NCBI GenBank assembly: GCA_017527435.1
Contig: JAFXQB010000002.1
Coordinates: forward strand, 55,312 to 119,311
Direction of reading: 5' to 3'
Source of the DNA: Salinivirgaceae bacterium
GTDB taxonomy: Bacteria > Bacteroidota > Bacteroidia > Bacteroidales > SZUA-534
Length of the DNA stretch: 64,000 nucleotides
The notes under the pieces are model-generated. The model was given only the letters and a program-made list of their open reading frames with translations. It did not search any database and was not told the origin of the DNA. A program made the translations under genes and the position numbers. Positions 1-8,815 of the stretch are shown one piece after another. Each line of letters begins with the position of its first letter. Position 1 is the stretch's first letter.

Positions 1-723
1 TTCGGGAAGGTTAACGGCAACGGAATCAATAAATTGCGAGCAGCAGGCTGCAACGTGAAAGTTGGCGTTTTGGAAGACGAATGCCGACAGTTGAACCGCG
101 CTTTCATCACTTTTCACACAAAAAAACGCCCGTACGTGATTCTGAAATGGGCCGAATCGGCCGACGGATTCATCGACGGCGAGCGCTCGCCCGAGAACAA
201 CCGCCCCGTGTGGCTCACCAACGACGCCTGCCGCGCTATGGTTCACCGCTGGCGTGCCGAGTCGGGCGCGATAATGGTGGGCTACAACACCGCGCTGCTC
301 GACAATCCGCAACTCAACGTTCGCGCGTGGACTGGCCGCGACCCGCTACGAATTGTCACCGACCGCGCGTTGCAACTGCCTGACAATCTTCATATTTTCG
401 ACCACTCGCAACCTACTTGGCGGTTGAACACAATTAATGATAATTGCACCGAAAATCTGCAAAACGTTCTGCTGCCGTGGGGTGACGCAATGCTGCCCGC
501 GCTAATGCAGCGGCTTTACGACGCGCAAATCAACCAACTGATTGTTGAAGGCGGCACGCGCCTGCTGCAATCGTTCATCGACACTGGCTTGTGGGACGAA
601 GCGCTGATTTTCAAAAGCCCCGTGGTTTTGGACGGCGGCGTAAAGGCGCCTGTCATTTCGGGCTTGAACGAGAGTTCGGAAATGATTGGGAATGTGGGGC
701 TTGTAAGAATAAAATCTGTTTAG
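1..723 (+). CDS. ribD: RibD C-terminal reductase domain, 5' end cut by window
   Basis: The frame is open from base 1 with no stop upstream, so the gene begins outside the window. The visible 240 residues correspond to the C-terminal pyrimidine reductase domain of bifunctional RibD, which reduces 5-amino-6-ribosylaminouracil phosphate with NADPH in riboflavin synthesis. Support comes from the domain-opening motif RPYVILKWAESADGFI, the MVHRWRAESGAIMVGYNTALLDNP stretch typical of the family (shown here only to its key residues R, N, T, D and P), and the late VEGGTRLLQSF motif, which binds the nucleotide. The deaminase domain must lie to the left. The domain call is from sequence motifs; the substrate is family knowledge. 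Confidence 0.93.
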   Translation, partial: FGKVNGNGINKLRAAGCNVKVGVLEDECRQLNRAFITFHTKKRPYVILKWAESADGFIDGERSPENNRPVWLTNDACRAMVHRWRAESGAIMVGYNTALLDNPQLNVRAWTGRDPLRIVTDRALQLPDNLHIFDHSQPTWRLNTINDNCTENLQNVLLPWGDAMLPALMQRLYDAQINQLIVEGGTRLLQSFIDTGLWDEALIFKSPVVLDGGVKAPVISGLNESSEMIGNVGLVRIKSV

Positions 724-783
724 AAAACGGATTGCGAGGAATTTCGTTTCAAAAAACATTTTCCTTTTCAAACCTACTTTTTA

Positions 784-791
784 TACTTTTG
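784..791 (+). promoter_or_regulatory. Bacteroidota -7 box (TACTTTTG) before the toxin-antitoxin pair
   Basis: TACTTTTG fits the Bacteroidota consensus TAnnTTTG exactly. It lies 74 bases before the antitoxin ATG. The -33 region about 19 bases upstream is only T-rich (TTTTC), so that half is weak. Confidence 0.5.
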
Positions 792-865
792 TCTTGATAT
801 GTGTTTATGATAATTGGGCGCAAGAAGCATACAATTGAATATAATACAAACAAAAACAGTGAGAT

Positions 866-1066
866 ATGTCGGAAGCGGAAGTGAATAAATACAGACTGAC
901 AAGTATGGAGGAACCGACTGACGAGATGTTGTCGTACATTATGCGTGAGGCCGCCGAAGAAGCCCGCAAAAGCAACGAAGCGGCTCTGCGGAGATATTTC
1001 GACGAGATTCGCGAGATATACAACAAGAAATACGGTAAACAATGTCGGATAAAAAGCCAGTGCTGA
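866..1066 (+). CDS. Putative antitoxin partner of the zeta-like toxin
   Basis: A 66-residue acidic, helical, charged protein with no signal peptide or cysteine motif apart from its last residues. It opens with a polar patch (KYRLTSMEEPTDEML) followed by a probable amphipathic helix rich in Glu, Ala and Arg. Its last 25 bases overlap the start of the next gene in another frame, which indicates translational coupling. Small proteins of this kind commonly precede zeta-type kinases in Bacteroidales, and the antitoxin role is inferred from that position. It could instead be an accessory subunit of the kinase. Confidence 0.6.
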   Translation: MSEAEVNKYRLTSMEEPTDEMLSYIMREAAEEARKSNEAALRRYFDEIREIYNKKYGKQCRIKSQC

Positions 1067-1638
1067 TAGTTGTTGCAGGGCCGAACGGGTCGGGAAAAAC
1101 TTCTGTGACGAGCCGCATCCTGCATCACGAGTGGTTGGAAAACTCTGTGTATATCAACCCCGACATTGTTGCGCAGGAGCGTTTTGGCGATTGGAATTCG
1201 GAAGATGCTGTGCTGAAATCGATTAAATACTGCGAAGAGTGGCGCGAGAAATGCCTTTTAGAAAAGAAAAGCCTGATTTTTGAGACCGTTCTGTCGGCCG
1301 ACGACAAGATTAACTATATAGAAAGAGCAATGGCGGCAGGTTTCTTTGTGCGATTGTTTTTTGTCTGCACCGCATCGCCAGCCATCAACGCGTCGCGTAT
1401 TGCAAACAGAGTGATGAACGGCGGACACGATGTGCCTATTTCAAAAATCATATCACGTTATCAAAAATCAATCTCAAATTGCAGATATATAGCGAAAAAG
1501 GTTAATCGCGTATATCTTTACGACAACACTGCCGAAAACACCGAAGCCACGCTGCTGATTAGATTTGCCGATGGCAATGTGGCAAAACGATATGTTCAAA
1601 CCCTTCCCGAATGGGCTGAACAAATTGTGGAGGAATAA
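1042..1638 (+). CDS. Zeta-toxin-like P-loop kinase
   Basis: A 198-residue soluble protein. Walker A is GPNGSGKT at residues 13-20, after a beta-strand (VLIVVAG). The ESVSPD-like region of zeta toxins is represented by YINPDIVAQERF near residue 36, and FETVLS follows near residue 80. Zeta toxins phosphorylate UDP-N-acetylglucosamine and block cell-wall synthesis. A non-toxic P-loop kinase role is possible, because many chromosomal relatives are untested. It overlaps the small upstream gene, whose placement fits a two-gene toxin-antitoxin unit. ATG at 1042 is the only start before Walker A. Confidence 0.75.
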   Translation: MSDKKPVLIVVAGPNGSGKTSVTSRILHHEWLENSVYINPDIVAQERFGDWNSEDAVLKSIKYCEEWREKCLLEKKSLIFETVLSADDKINYIERAMAAGFFVRLFFVCTASPAINASRIANRVMNGGHDVPISKIISRYQKSISNCRYIAKKVNRVYLYDNTAENTEATLLIRFADGNVAKRYVQTLPEWAEQIVEE

Positions 1639-1793
1639 ATTCTCTATTTTATTCTACTCTCTAAAAAACATTTTCATTTCACAGCCCGATTCTTTATTTT
1701 TAAAATTTGAAAAACGAAACGCAGACTATAGGGGCACCATAATATGTATCTCTACAATGAATAAAATATTAATTACCAATAAATAATATCAGT

Positions 1794-4700
1794 ATGAAGA
1801 AATTTTTCACACTAATGTTTGCCGCAATGCTTGCAGGGCAGGCTATGGCACAGACAACTTTTGAAATTAATAAGTTGAAATACACCGTTATTGAAGGCAC
1901 TACCAATGTCTCGGTTAGCGAAGGTAGTAGTTATCCATCTGGTGATATGACAATCCCGTCCACGGTTACATCACCCGATGACGGTGTTCTTTACACCGTT
2001 ACAACTATCAACAACAATGCTTTCGGGCATTGTTATAGTTTAACATCGGTAACAATACCAAGTTCTGTAACAACCGTTGGCTCCCACGCATTCGTAAGTA
2101 GCGGCCTTACTTCAATAACCATCGAAAGTGATGCCGATTTCAGCAAGTCCAGTTTGTATTTCAAAAAGGATGGCATAGAATACGATGTATTGACAAAGAA
2201 CACTGTTGGACTTTCCAGGAATGTTAAAGAACCTTATTCGGGTGATTTTGTTATCCCAGATACGGTAACTGCGGGCAACACATTTTCAGTAACGAGCATT
2301 AGCAGTGTCGCGTTTTTCGGTTGCGAACTCACATCGTTGACAATTCCAGAAACAATAACCAAAATCTGTTCTCGTGCGTTCGAACGTGCGAGTGTGGAAA
2401 AAGTTACATACGCTAGCGTTGAGAGTATGTACAGCATAGAATTTGAAGACTATCCTCTTGGAGTAGTGTATATTGGTGACGAGGAACTAACCGATTTGGT
2501 GATACCAGATGGTGTGACCAAAGTTGGCAAACAAACCAATAAGAGCAAATTAAAATCAGTAACCATTCCAAATTCAGTTAAAAATTTGGATAGTTATGCA
2601 TTTTTTAGCAGCGGCAATAGCATTGAAACACTGATATTTAACATAAATGGTGTGAAGTTTACCAATAGTTCGTTAAAAGAAATCAACATTGGAGATTCTG
2701 TTACAGAAATCGCTGGTTATGCGTTCCGCTACTGTGAAAATCTGACAACATTGAAATTCCCCAGTTCAGTAACAAAAATCGGCTATTGGGCGTTTTCGGA
2801 TTGCACAGGCCTGACTACCGTTATTATTCCAAAGTCGGTGACGGCCATCGAATCTTCCGCTTTTGATAATTGTGGCAATGCGACATTTTATTGCGAGGTG
2901 GAATCGATGCCAGAAGACTGGAGGTTCAGCGATATTGACAACTACACTGTCATTTGGGGCAGCAAGTCGGGACTGTATTCCGATGAGTATTTCACATTTG
3001 CCATTACCGACCCTGCGGCTCACAAGGCCGAAATAACAGGCTACAACGGCACAAAACACAATGTTGTGATTCCGCAAAAAACGACAATCAACGGTGTGGA
3101 ATACACCATTACAACCATCGGCGAGCGTGTTTTTGAGAGCGACACCACAATCCGCAACGTGTTCATTCCGTACACTATCGACACAATCAAGTCGCTCGCA
3201 TTCAATAAGAACAAAGACATATCATTCTTCTGTGAAGCCGATTACGACGACGATGCAAAGCCATCGGGGTGGGCAAACAACTGGTCGGGCAACAATTATT
3301 CGGCGCCCGTCAACGGCAACTCGCACATCAACAACTGGTTTGTTTATCAGATAACCGATGCCGCCGAGCGCGAAGCCCAGATAATCAGATATATGGGTGA
3401 GGAAGACACGGTTGCCATACCTTCAAAAATCAACGGCGGAATGTACACCGTCAAAAGCATTGCGGGTTACTCGTTCTACGACTGCGGCAACTTAAAGGTC
3501 CTCGACATTCCAAGTTCGGTTACCGAAATCGGGAACTATGCCTTCTGGGGTTGCGACAGCATTGAAACGCTGACATACAACACCGACGCCATCGGCAGCA
3601 ACTTCCAGAACCGCAAATCGCTGAAAAAAGTGCGAATGGGCGACAATGTGACAAAAATCGGCGACTGGACATTCTCGAACACAGGTTTGGAAGAGATAAC
3701 GTTCTCGAAATCAGTTAAAACCGTCGGCAGCAGTGCGTTTTCAGGTTGCTCGAATCTGAAAAAGGCGGAATTTGCCAGCATTGCAAGTCTGTGCGGCATA
3801 GAGTTCGACCTCTACGATTCCAACCCGTTGTCACTGGCTCACCATCTATATATCAATGGCGAGGAAGTAACCGAAGTTATCATTCCCAACACGGTAAAGA
3901 GCATCGGCAAAGACGCGTTCAGCGGTTGCAGCCATATAGAATTGGTTACCATACCTCTTTCGGTTGCAAGCGTGGGCAAGAATGCCTTCCTCAACTGCAG
4001 CAGTCTGACCATTTATTGCGCAGCCGTTTCGAAGCCCGACCCAGGTTGGGACGACAATTGGAATCCGAGCAATTGTCCAGTTGTGTGGGGTGTTTATGGG
4101 CTGTGGGATGCGCAAATATGGCACGCCGAGGCAAAGGCCAACAATAGTGAGTACGGTAGCGTTGAGGTAACCCGATTCATTGTCGATGGCACAGAAGAGA
4201 CCGTTGTCGCCAAACCTGCCACGGGCTACCATTTCGCCAACTGGAGCGATGGCGTTACCGACAATCCGCGGATTTACACCGTATCGTCCGATACTGCTTT
4301 CACCGCCATTTTTGAAGAACATAACCCCGTGACGGATTCCGCCATTGCCGCAACTTGCTCGGCCATAGGGTTGACAAAGGGTTCGCATTGTGGATTCTGC
4401 GATGAAATAATTGTTAAACAAGACACAATACCAATGATTGAACATACCGCTGTTGCAGATTCAGCAGTTGCTGCGACTTGCATTGCCACAGGATTAACCG
4501 AGGGCAAACATTGTTCGGTTTGCGGAGCGGTTATTGTTGCCCAAACCGAAACGCCAATGATTGAACATACCGCAGTTGTTGACAGTGCTGTGGCCGCAAC
4601 CTGCACAAAATCAGGCTTGACCGAAGGCTCGCATTGCTCGTTTTGCGGAGTAATGCTTGTAAAACAGACAATTGTAGATGCATTGGGCCACGAGTTTGTA

Positions 4701-5036
4701 AACTACGTTTATAACAACGACGCCACCACCAAAGCCGATGGCACCGAGACTGCTCAATGTGAACACGGCTGCGGTGAAACAGAAACACGCACGGCTTTTG
4801 GCTCAAAATTGACAACAGCCATTTCAGAATCCGCAGCAGACAATTTGTCGGTTTACGCCCACCACAACACCATAATTGTTGAAAACGCCACCGAAGAAAT
4901 CCGCGTTTACAACGCAATGGGCGCATTGGTCGGTAGGGACGTGGCGTGCCGCGTCCGTGCAGAATTGCAGGTCAATGGCGCAGGCGTTTACATTGTGAAG
5001 GTTGGCAATGTAGCAAAACGTGTTATGGTGTATTGA
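1794..5036 (+). CDS. BspA-like leucine-rich repeat surface protein with T9SS C-terminal domain
   Basis: A 1080-residue secreted protein. The signal peptide is residues 1-19 (ends AMAQ). Residues about 25-780 carry many LRR_5 (BspA-type) repeats of the form 'sVTsIGsyAFsgCssLtsvtIPsSV', with irregular spacers and several CEVE/CEAD-type terminators of repeat blocks. A short beta-rich module follows (ATGYHFANWSDG, resembling InlB B-repeats). Next are three near-identical repeats at about residues 845-960, each with AATC..GLT.G.HC.FC, giving regularly spaced Cys and His pairs. The last 60 residues (VYNAMGALVG...GVYIVKVG) look like a type A sorting domain for type IX secretion. BspA relatives bind host proteins or substrates. 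Ligand unknown. The cysteine repeats may form disulfides or bind metal. Confidence 0.85.
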   Translation: MKKFFTLMFAAMLAGQAMAQTTFEINKLKYTVIEGTTNVSVSEGSSYPSGDMTIPSTVTSPDDGVLYTVTTINNNAFGHCYSLTSVTIPSSVTTVGSHAFVSSGLTSITIESDADFSKSSLYFKKDGIEYDVLTKNTVGLSRNVKEPYSGDFVIPDTVTAGNTFSVTSISSVAFFGCELTSLTIPETITKICSRAFERASVEKVTYASVESMYSIEFEDYPLGVVYIGDEELTDLVIPDGVTKVGKQTNKSKLKSVTIPNSVKNLDSYAFFSSGNSIETLIFNINGVKFTNSSLKEINIGDSVTEIAGYAFRYCENLTTLKFPSSVTKIGYWAFSDCTGLTTVIIPKSVTAIESSAFDNCGNATFYCEVESMPEDWRFSDIDNYTVIWGSKSGLYSDEYFTFAITDPAAHKAEITGYNGTKHNVVIPQKTTINGVEYTITTIGERVFESDTTIRNVFIPYTIDTIKSLAFNKNKDISFFCEADYDDDAKPSGWANNWSGNNYSAPVNGNSHINNWFVYQITDAAEREAQIIRYMGEEDTVAIPSKINGGMYTVKSIAGYSFYDCGNLKVLDIPSSVTEIGNYAFWGCDSIETLTYNTDAIGSNFQNRKSLKKVRMGDNVTKIGDWTFSNTGLEEITFSKSVKTVGSSAFSGCSNLKKAEFASIASLCGIEFDLYDSNPLSLAHHLYINGEEVTEVIIPNTVKSIGKDAFSGCSHIELVTIPLSVASVGKNAFLNCSSLTIYCAAVSKPDPGWDDNWNPSNCPVVWGVYGLWDAQIWHAEAKANNSEYGSVEVTRFIVDGTEETVVAKPATGYHFANWSDGVTDNPRIYTVSSDTAFTAIFEEHNPVTDSAIAATCSAIGLTKGSHCGFCDEIIVKQDTIPMIEHTAVADSAVAATCIATGLTEGKHCSVCGAVIVAQTETPMIEHTAVVDSAVAATCTKSGLTEGSHCSFCGVMLVKQTIVDALGHEFVNYVYNNDATTKADGTETAQCEHGCGETETRTAFGSKLTTAISESAADNLSVYAHHNTIIVENATEEIRVYNAMGALVGRDVACRVRAELQVNGAGVYIVKVGNVAKRVMVY

Positions 5037-5060
5037 AAAAAAATCAATATACACCACTCA

Positions 5061-5087
5061 AAAGCCACCCAACAAGGTGGCTTTTTT
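5061..5087 (+). terminator. Intrinsic terminator after the BspA-like gene
   Basis: A 9-bp perfect stem (aaagccacc / ggtggcttt, 5061-5069 and 5076-5084) with a 6-base loop and a T run, 25 bases past the stop codon. Confidence 0.85.
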
Positions 5088-5281
5088 GTTGTATCTTGGA
5101 ATCAATCCATCCCCCAAAACTTCCGCAAGAACCACTCGGCAGAAAGGAAAGCGAGGGCGAGAAGCAGAATTGGCAAAATGGTTTCGAAAATTGCACGCAA
5201 AATTTTTTTTCGCCCCACTGCAACCTTTTCATTTTTCCGCATCAATAGTGCGTAACTAAAAACAAAAAACATAATTCGAAA

Positions 5282-7621
5282 ATGAAAAGATTAACCTTTT
5301 TGGCAACATTGATTGTTGCCTTGACAACTTTTGTGCAAGCGCAGACAACACAGACAATCCGTGGACAGGTAACCGACGTGGCGTCGGGTGAGCCGATGAC
5401 GGGCGCAACCGTTATGGTTGACAATCAGACAACTATGGCAACCACAACCGATGCCGACGGACATTTCGCCATACATAAAGTGCCCGTGGGGCGGCACACA
5501 ATCCGTGTGAGTTTTATCGGCTACGAGCCGCTGGAACTCAAAGAGCAACTGCTGTCGTCGGGTAAAGAGATGGTGCTGAACCTGAAGATGACCGAAAGTA
5601 TTTCGAGATTAGACGAAGTGGTGGTCAAACCGCAGGTTAACAAGCAGTTGCCGCTAAACGAGATGGCGCAGGTGGGGGCGCGTATGTTCAGCGTCGAAGA
5701 GGCGTCGCGGTACGCGGGCGGTGTGTCGGACCCTGCACGCACGGCGTCGATGTTTCCTGGCGTGGCGGGAAGCGGCGTTTACAATGGTATCAGCATTCAC
5801 GGCAACTCGCCGCAGATGCTGCAGTGGCGCGTCGAGGGTGTTGAGGTGAACAACCCCAACCACTTTGCCGACATTACAATGGCGGGCGGCGGCATTTTCA
5901 CGTCGCTCAACGGCACGGTGCTGGCCAACAGCGATTTCATAACGGGCGCAATGCCTGCCGAATATGGCAACGCTCTGTCAGGCGCTTTCGATATGAAGAT
6001 GCGCACGGGCAACAACACCAAATATGAGCACGCCTTCCAACTTGGCACGCTCGGCGTCGATTTTGCTTCGGAAGGCCCGATTGGCAAGGAATCGGGGGCT
6101 TCGTATCTTGTCAATTACCGATACAGTTTTATGGAAATTGCCAAGAAAATGCACGCTATAAATATCAGTCAGACAATGGATTATCAGGATTTAAGTGCAA
6201 AACTGAACTTCCCGACCAAACGGGCGGGCACGTTTGCCGTGTGGTTCACGGGTCTGATTGACAATTTCGGCAATGAACTGGCCGACTCGACTGAATGGGA
6301 CTCGCTTTGGGACGCTTGCGAATCGTGGGCCAACCAACGCAGTTGCGCTGGCGGCCTGACGCACACCTTCCGCTTCGACGGAGGCGGCACGCTCACTTCG
6401 TCGGTGGCCTACACGGGTTCTTATTATAAGGTGAGTTCGAAACTCTTCGACGACAATTTACAGGAACTGCCGTACTTGAACGGCAAGAACAGTCAGAGCA
6501 ACCTGATTGCCACCATTCAGCACAAGCGGAAAATATCGTCGCGCTACACAATGCAGAACGGCGTTGAGTACCGCCAAATGAGTTTTTCGGCGAGCGACGA
6601 TTATGTTCACGAGATTGGCGGCCCGCAGTATCACGTCTACGAAGCCGAAGGCAACACCTGTCTGGCACGGGCCTACACCAATCACAAAGTGGCTCTGAGT
6701 CAGAAGTTTTCGACGGTGGCGGGCATAAATGTTATGTATTTCGGCGTGAACGGTCAGACGCTTGTCGAGCCGCGCGTGAGCCTGCAGTACAAGGTTTCGC
6801 CGTCGAGTTCGATATCGGTGGCCTACGCCCTGAACAGCCGCAAGGAATCAATCGGCGCCTATTTTGTCTTTGACGACGACGGTGAATCGGTAGCCAACAA
6901 AGACCTTGGCATGACGCGCTCGCACCACATTTCGGCCACATTCTCGCAGCGCCTGGGCGACAACGCCATTCTAAAGATTGAGCCTTATTATCAATGGCTT
7001 TTCGACGTGCCTGTTGAGGAAGGGACAACCTATTCGGCCATCAACGAGCGCAATTTTCTGCAAGTCCGCAAACTGACCAACGACGGTCTGGCCCGCAACT
7101 ACGGCATCGACCTGACGCTTGAGCGATACCTGAAAAACGGCTTCTACGGAATGTTCACTGGCACAGTCTTCAACTCGGAATACCGCGACGCGCAGCACGA
7201 GTGGCACCACACGCTCTACGACCTTGGCTACATCACCAACATTCTGGGCGGAAAGGAATGGATGGTCGGCCTGAACAAGAAGAATGTCTTTGGCATCAAT
7301 GGCCGCCTGACGGTTATGGGCGGTGGCCGATACACGCCTGAAATTGACGGACTTACGCTTGAAGACGTTAAGAACGACCCGCTTTGGGAAATGCCGCTTC
7401 AGGAAGACAAGCCTTTCGAGAAGAAAATGGACACCAACGTCGGATTTGCATTCTCAATGAAATACACCATTAACAAAGAGCGCTTGGCACACCATTTTAT
7501 TGTTGAGTATCTGAATGTTAAGTCGTTCGAAGGCCGCGGATTCAATGTTCGCAAAAACAAGATTGTGGATTACTACACATCGCTCACTTTCCCGAATATT
7601 GCTTATAGGATAGAGTTCTAA
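5282..7621 (+). CDS. TonB-dependent outer-membrane receptor
   Basis: A 779-residue outer-membrane protein. The signal peptide is residues 1-20 (ends VQAQ). A carboxypeptidase-regulatory-like domain follows at about 24-105 (IRGQVTDVASGEPMTGATV, then HTIRVSFIGYEP). The plug domain is about 120-240 and includes the typical QWRVEGVEVNNPNHF and GAMPAEYGNALSGAFDM motifs. The rest is the beta-barrel, ending in Phe as outer-membrane barrels do. No SusD partner is next to it, so it is not a standard polysaccharide-utilisation pair. The plug lacks an obvious clue to the substrate, which could be a peptide, metal chelate or glycan. It is transcribed alone, between two terminators. Confidence 0.9.
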   Translation: MKRLTFLATLIVALTTFVQAQTTQTIRGQVTDVASGEPMTGATVMVDNQTTMATTTDADGHFAIHKVPVGRHTIRVSFIGYEPLELKEQLLSSGKEMVLNLKMTESISRLDEVVVKPQVNKQLPLNEMAQVGARMFSVEEASRYAGGVSDPARTASMFPGVAGSGVYNGISIHGNSPQMLQWRVEGVEVNNPNHFADITMAGGGIFTSLNGTVLANSDFITGAMPAEYGNALSGAFDMKMRTGNNTKYEHAFQLGTLGVDFASEGPIGKESGASYLVNYRYSFMEIAKKMHAINISQTMDYQDLSAKLNFPTKRAGTFAVWFTGLIDNFGNELADSTEWDSLWDACESWANQRSCAGGLTHTFRFDGGGTLTSSVAYTGSYYKVSSKLFDDNLQELPYLNGKNSQSNLIATIQHKRKISSRYTMQNGVEYRQMSFSASDDYVHEIGGPQYHVYEAEGNTCLARAYTNHKVALSQKFSTVAGINVMYFGVNGQTLVEPRVSLQYKVSPSSSISVAYALNSRKESIGAYFVFDDDGESVANKDLGMTRSHHISATFSQRLGDNAILKIEPYYQWLFDVPVEEGTTYSAINERNFLQVRKLTNDGLARNYGIDLTLERYLKNGFYGMFTGTVFNSEYRDAQHEWHHTLYDLGYITNILGGKEWMVGLNKKNVFGINGRLTVMGGGRYTPEIDGLTLEDVKNDPLWEMPLQEDKPFEKKMDTNVGFAFSMKYTINKERLAHHFIVEYLNVKSFEGRGFNVRKNKIVDYYTSLTFPNIAYRIEF

Positions 7622-7642
7622 AGGCGGTTGATTTAAAAAAAG

Positions 7643-7703
7643 ACAATGCTTTTTATGCTGGTTTAAATGGCAGAAAATCAGTATAATTAGCATTGTTTTT
7701 TTA
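7643..7703 (+). terminator. Probable terminator after the TonB receptor
   Basis: acaatgct (7643-7650) pairs with agcattgt (7689-7696), followed by a run of seven T. The loop is long (38 bases), which lowers confidence. Confidence 0.55.
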
Positions 7704-7743
7704 TCGTGAAAGCGAAAAAAAATAACTTTTCTGCAAAAAAACT

Positions 7744-7774
7744 CTTGCACATATCGTTTTTGAATTTACTTTTG
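7744..7774 (+). promoter_or_regulatory. Promoter of the ABC/GntR operon
   Basis: CTTG at 7744-7747, 19 bases, then TACTTTTG at 7767-7774. Both the -7 sequence and the spacing fit the Bacteroidota sigma consensus. The operator-like dyad begins on the next base. Confidence 0.75.
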
Positions 7775-7800
7775 TACTGTTATATCACACTATAACAGTA
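7775..7800. promoter_or_regulatory. Perfect inverted repeat at the transcription start, likely GntR operator
   Basis: Arms tactgttata and tataacagta (10 bp each, perfect) are separated by 6 bases. The dyad starts directly behind the -7 box and so covers the expected +1. The operon it heads ends with a YtrA-type GntR gene, which suggests repression of the operon by its own product. Binding is inferred. Confidence 0.7.
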
Positions 7801-7865
7801 TAACGGATGAGCAAACAAAACAGACATATTATTACAGACGCAAAAAATAGAAATCAAAATAGTAC

Positions 7866-7885
7866 GGACGCGATTAATCGCGTCC
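7866..7885. repeat. GACGC palindrome, copy 1
   Basis: ggacgcgattaatcgcgtcc is a perfect 20-base palindrome, flanked by tac and ctac. Related copies occur at 15096 and 41535. It lies in the untranslated leader of the ABC operon. Confidence 0.7.
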
Positions 7886-7927
7886 CTACGAAACAATCTA
7901 AACTCTAAACTTTAAACCTTTAAAGCA

Positions 7928-8725
7928 ATGATACACGTAGAAAACCTGACCTTCTCTTACTCGAAGAAGAAAACCGTGTTCAACGGGCTGAACCTTGACA
8001 TTCCCACGGGCGGCATTGCAGGAATTCTGGGCCCCAACGGCGCTGGAAAAACCACGCTCTTGAAACTCTTGACTGGCCTGATGTTCCCAAAATCGGGCAC
8101 TATTAATGTGATGGGCGACACGCCTGGCGACCGCTTGCCGCGATTCCTTGAAGAACTCTACTATGTGCCCGACGAGTTTATGATTCCCGCCATTCGCGGA
8201 AAGCGCTTCGCCGAACTCTACAAACCGTTCTATCCGCGGTTCGACTCGGCGCAGTTCGACCGCCTGCTGACCGATTTTGAAGTGGAAACCGACGAGAAAC
8301 TCAACAAAATGTCGCTCGGGCAGAAGAAGAAGTTTATGGTGGTCTTTGCACTGGCTACCAACTGCCGCCTGCTGGTGTTCGACGAGCCGACAAACGGAAT
8401 GGACATTCCCGCCAAAAACGTATTCCGCAAGGTGGCGGCTGGCTCGCTGCACGACGACCAACTGATGCTAATCTCAACTCACCAAGTGGCCGACATTAGC
8501 CGCCTGATTGACCGCGTGCTGATTATCGACCGCGGACAGGTTCTGCTCAACAGCACCACTTGGGACATTAGCCAACGCTACGCCTTTGTCACTACTGGCT
8601 CGGCCGACGGCGCGCTCTACGCCGAAGAGGCCCCTGGCGGCTTCCGTGCCGTGGTTCCCGCCAACGGCGAGCAAACCGAAATCGACCTTGAACTGCTGTT
8701 CAATGCGCGGAAGAACTTGAGATAG
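7928..8725 (+). CDS. ABC transporter ATP-binding protein of a YtrA-type operon
   Basis: A 265-residue cytoplasmic ATPase. Walker A is GPNGAGKT at residues 35-42. The signature region is degenerate (KMSLGQKKKF instead of LSGGQ), as in many ATPases paired with GntR regulators, and Walker B is LLVFDEPTNGMD. An H-loop follows in LISTHQVAD. The last 60 residues form a small C-terminal extension. It is the first gene of an operon of five membrane proteins and a GntR regulator. The likely role is export of, or defence against, a membrane-active compound, by analogy with ytr/bcr-type operons. The substrate is not shown by sequence. Confidence 0.9.
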   Translation: MIHVENLTFSYSKKKTVFNGLNLDIPTGGIAGILGPNGAGKTTLLKLLTGLMFPKSGTINVMGDTPGDRLPRFLEELYYVPDEFMIPAIRGKRFAELYKPFYPRFDSAQFDRLLTDFEVETDEKLNKMSLGQKKKFMVVFALATNCRLLVFDEPTNGMDIPAKNVFRKVAAGSLHDDQLMLISTHQVADISRLIDRVLIIDRGQVLLNSTTWDISQRYAFVTTGSADGALYAEEAPGGFRAVVPANGEQTEIDLELLFNARKNLR

Positions 8726-8727
8726 TG

Positions 8728-8812
8728 AGAAATTAGGATTTAGGATTTATGAATTAGGAATTACGATTCACCAACACACCGATTCACCGATTAACCGATT
8801 AAACATTCAAAA
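8728..8812. repeat. Low-complexity intergenic tract
   Basis: Degenerate repeats of 'attaggattta' followed by 'caccgattaaccgattaa' fill the gap between the ATPase and the first permease. The same motif family occurs before other starts in this window. Confidence 0.55.
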
Positions 8813-8815
8813 ACT

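Noticed and set aside
3846..4445. 199-codon antisense frame inside the BspA-like gene
   Set aside because: Shadow of repetitive coding DNA; the plus-strand repeats are clearly protein.
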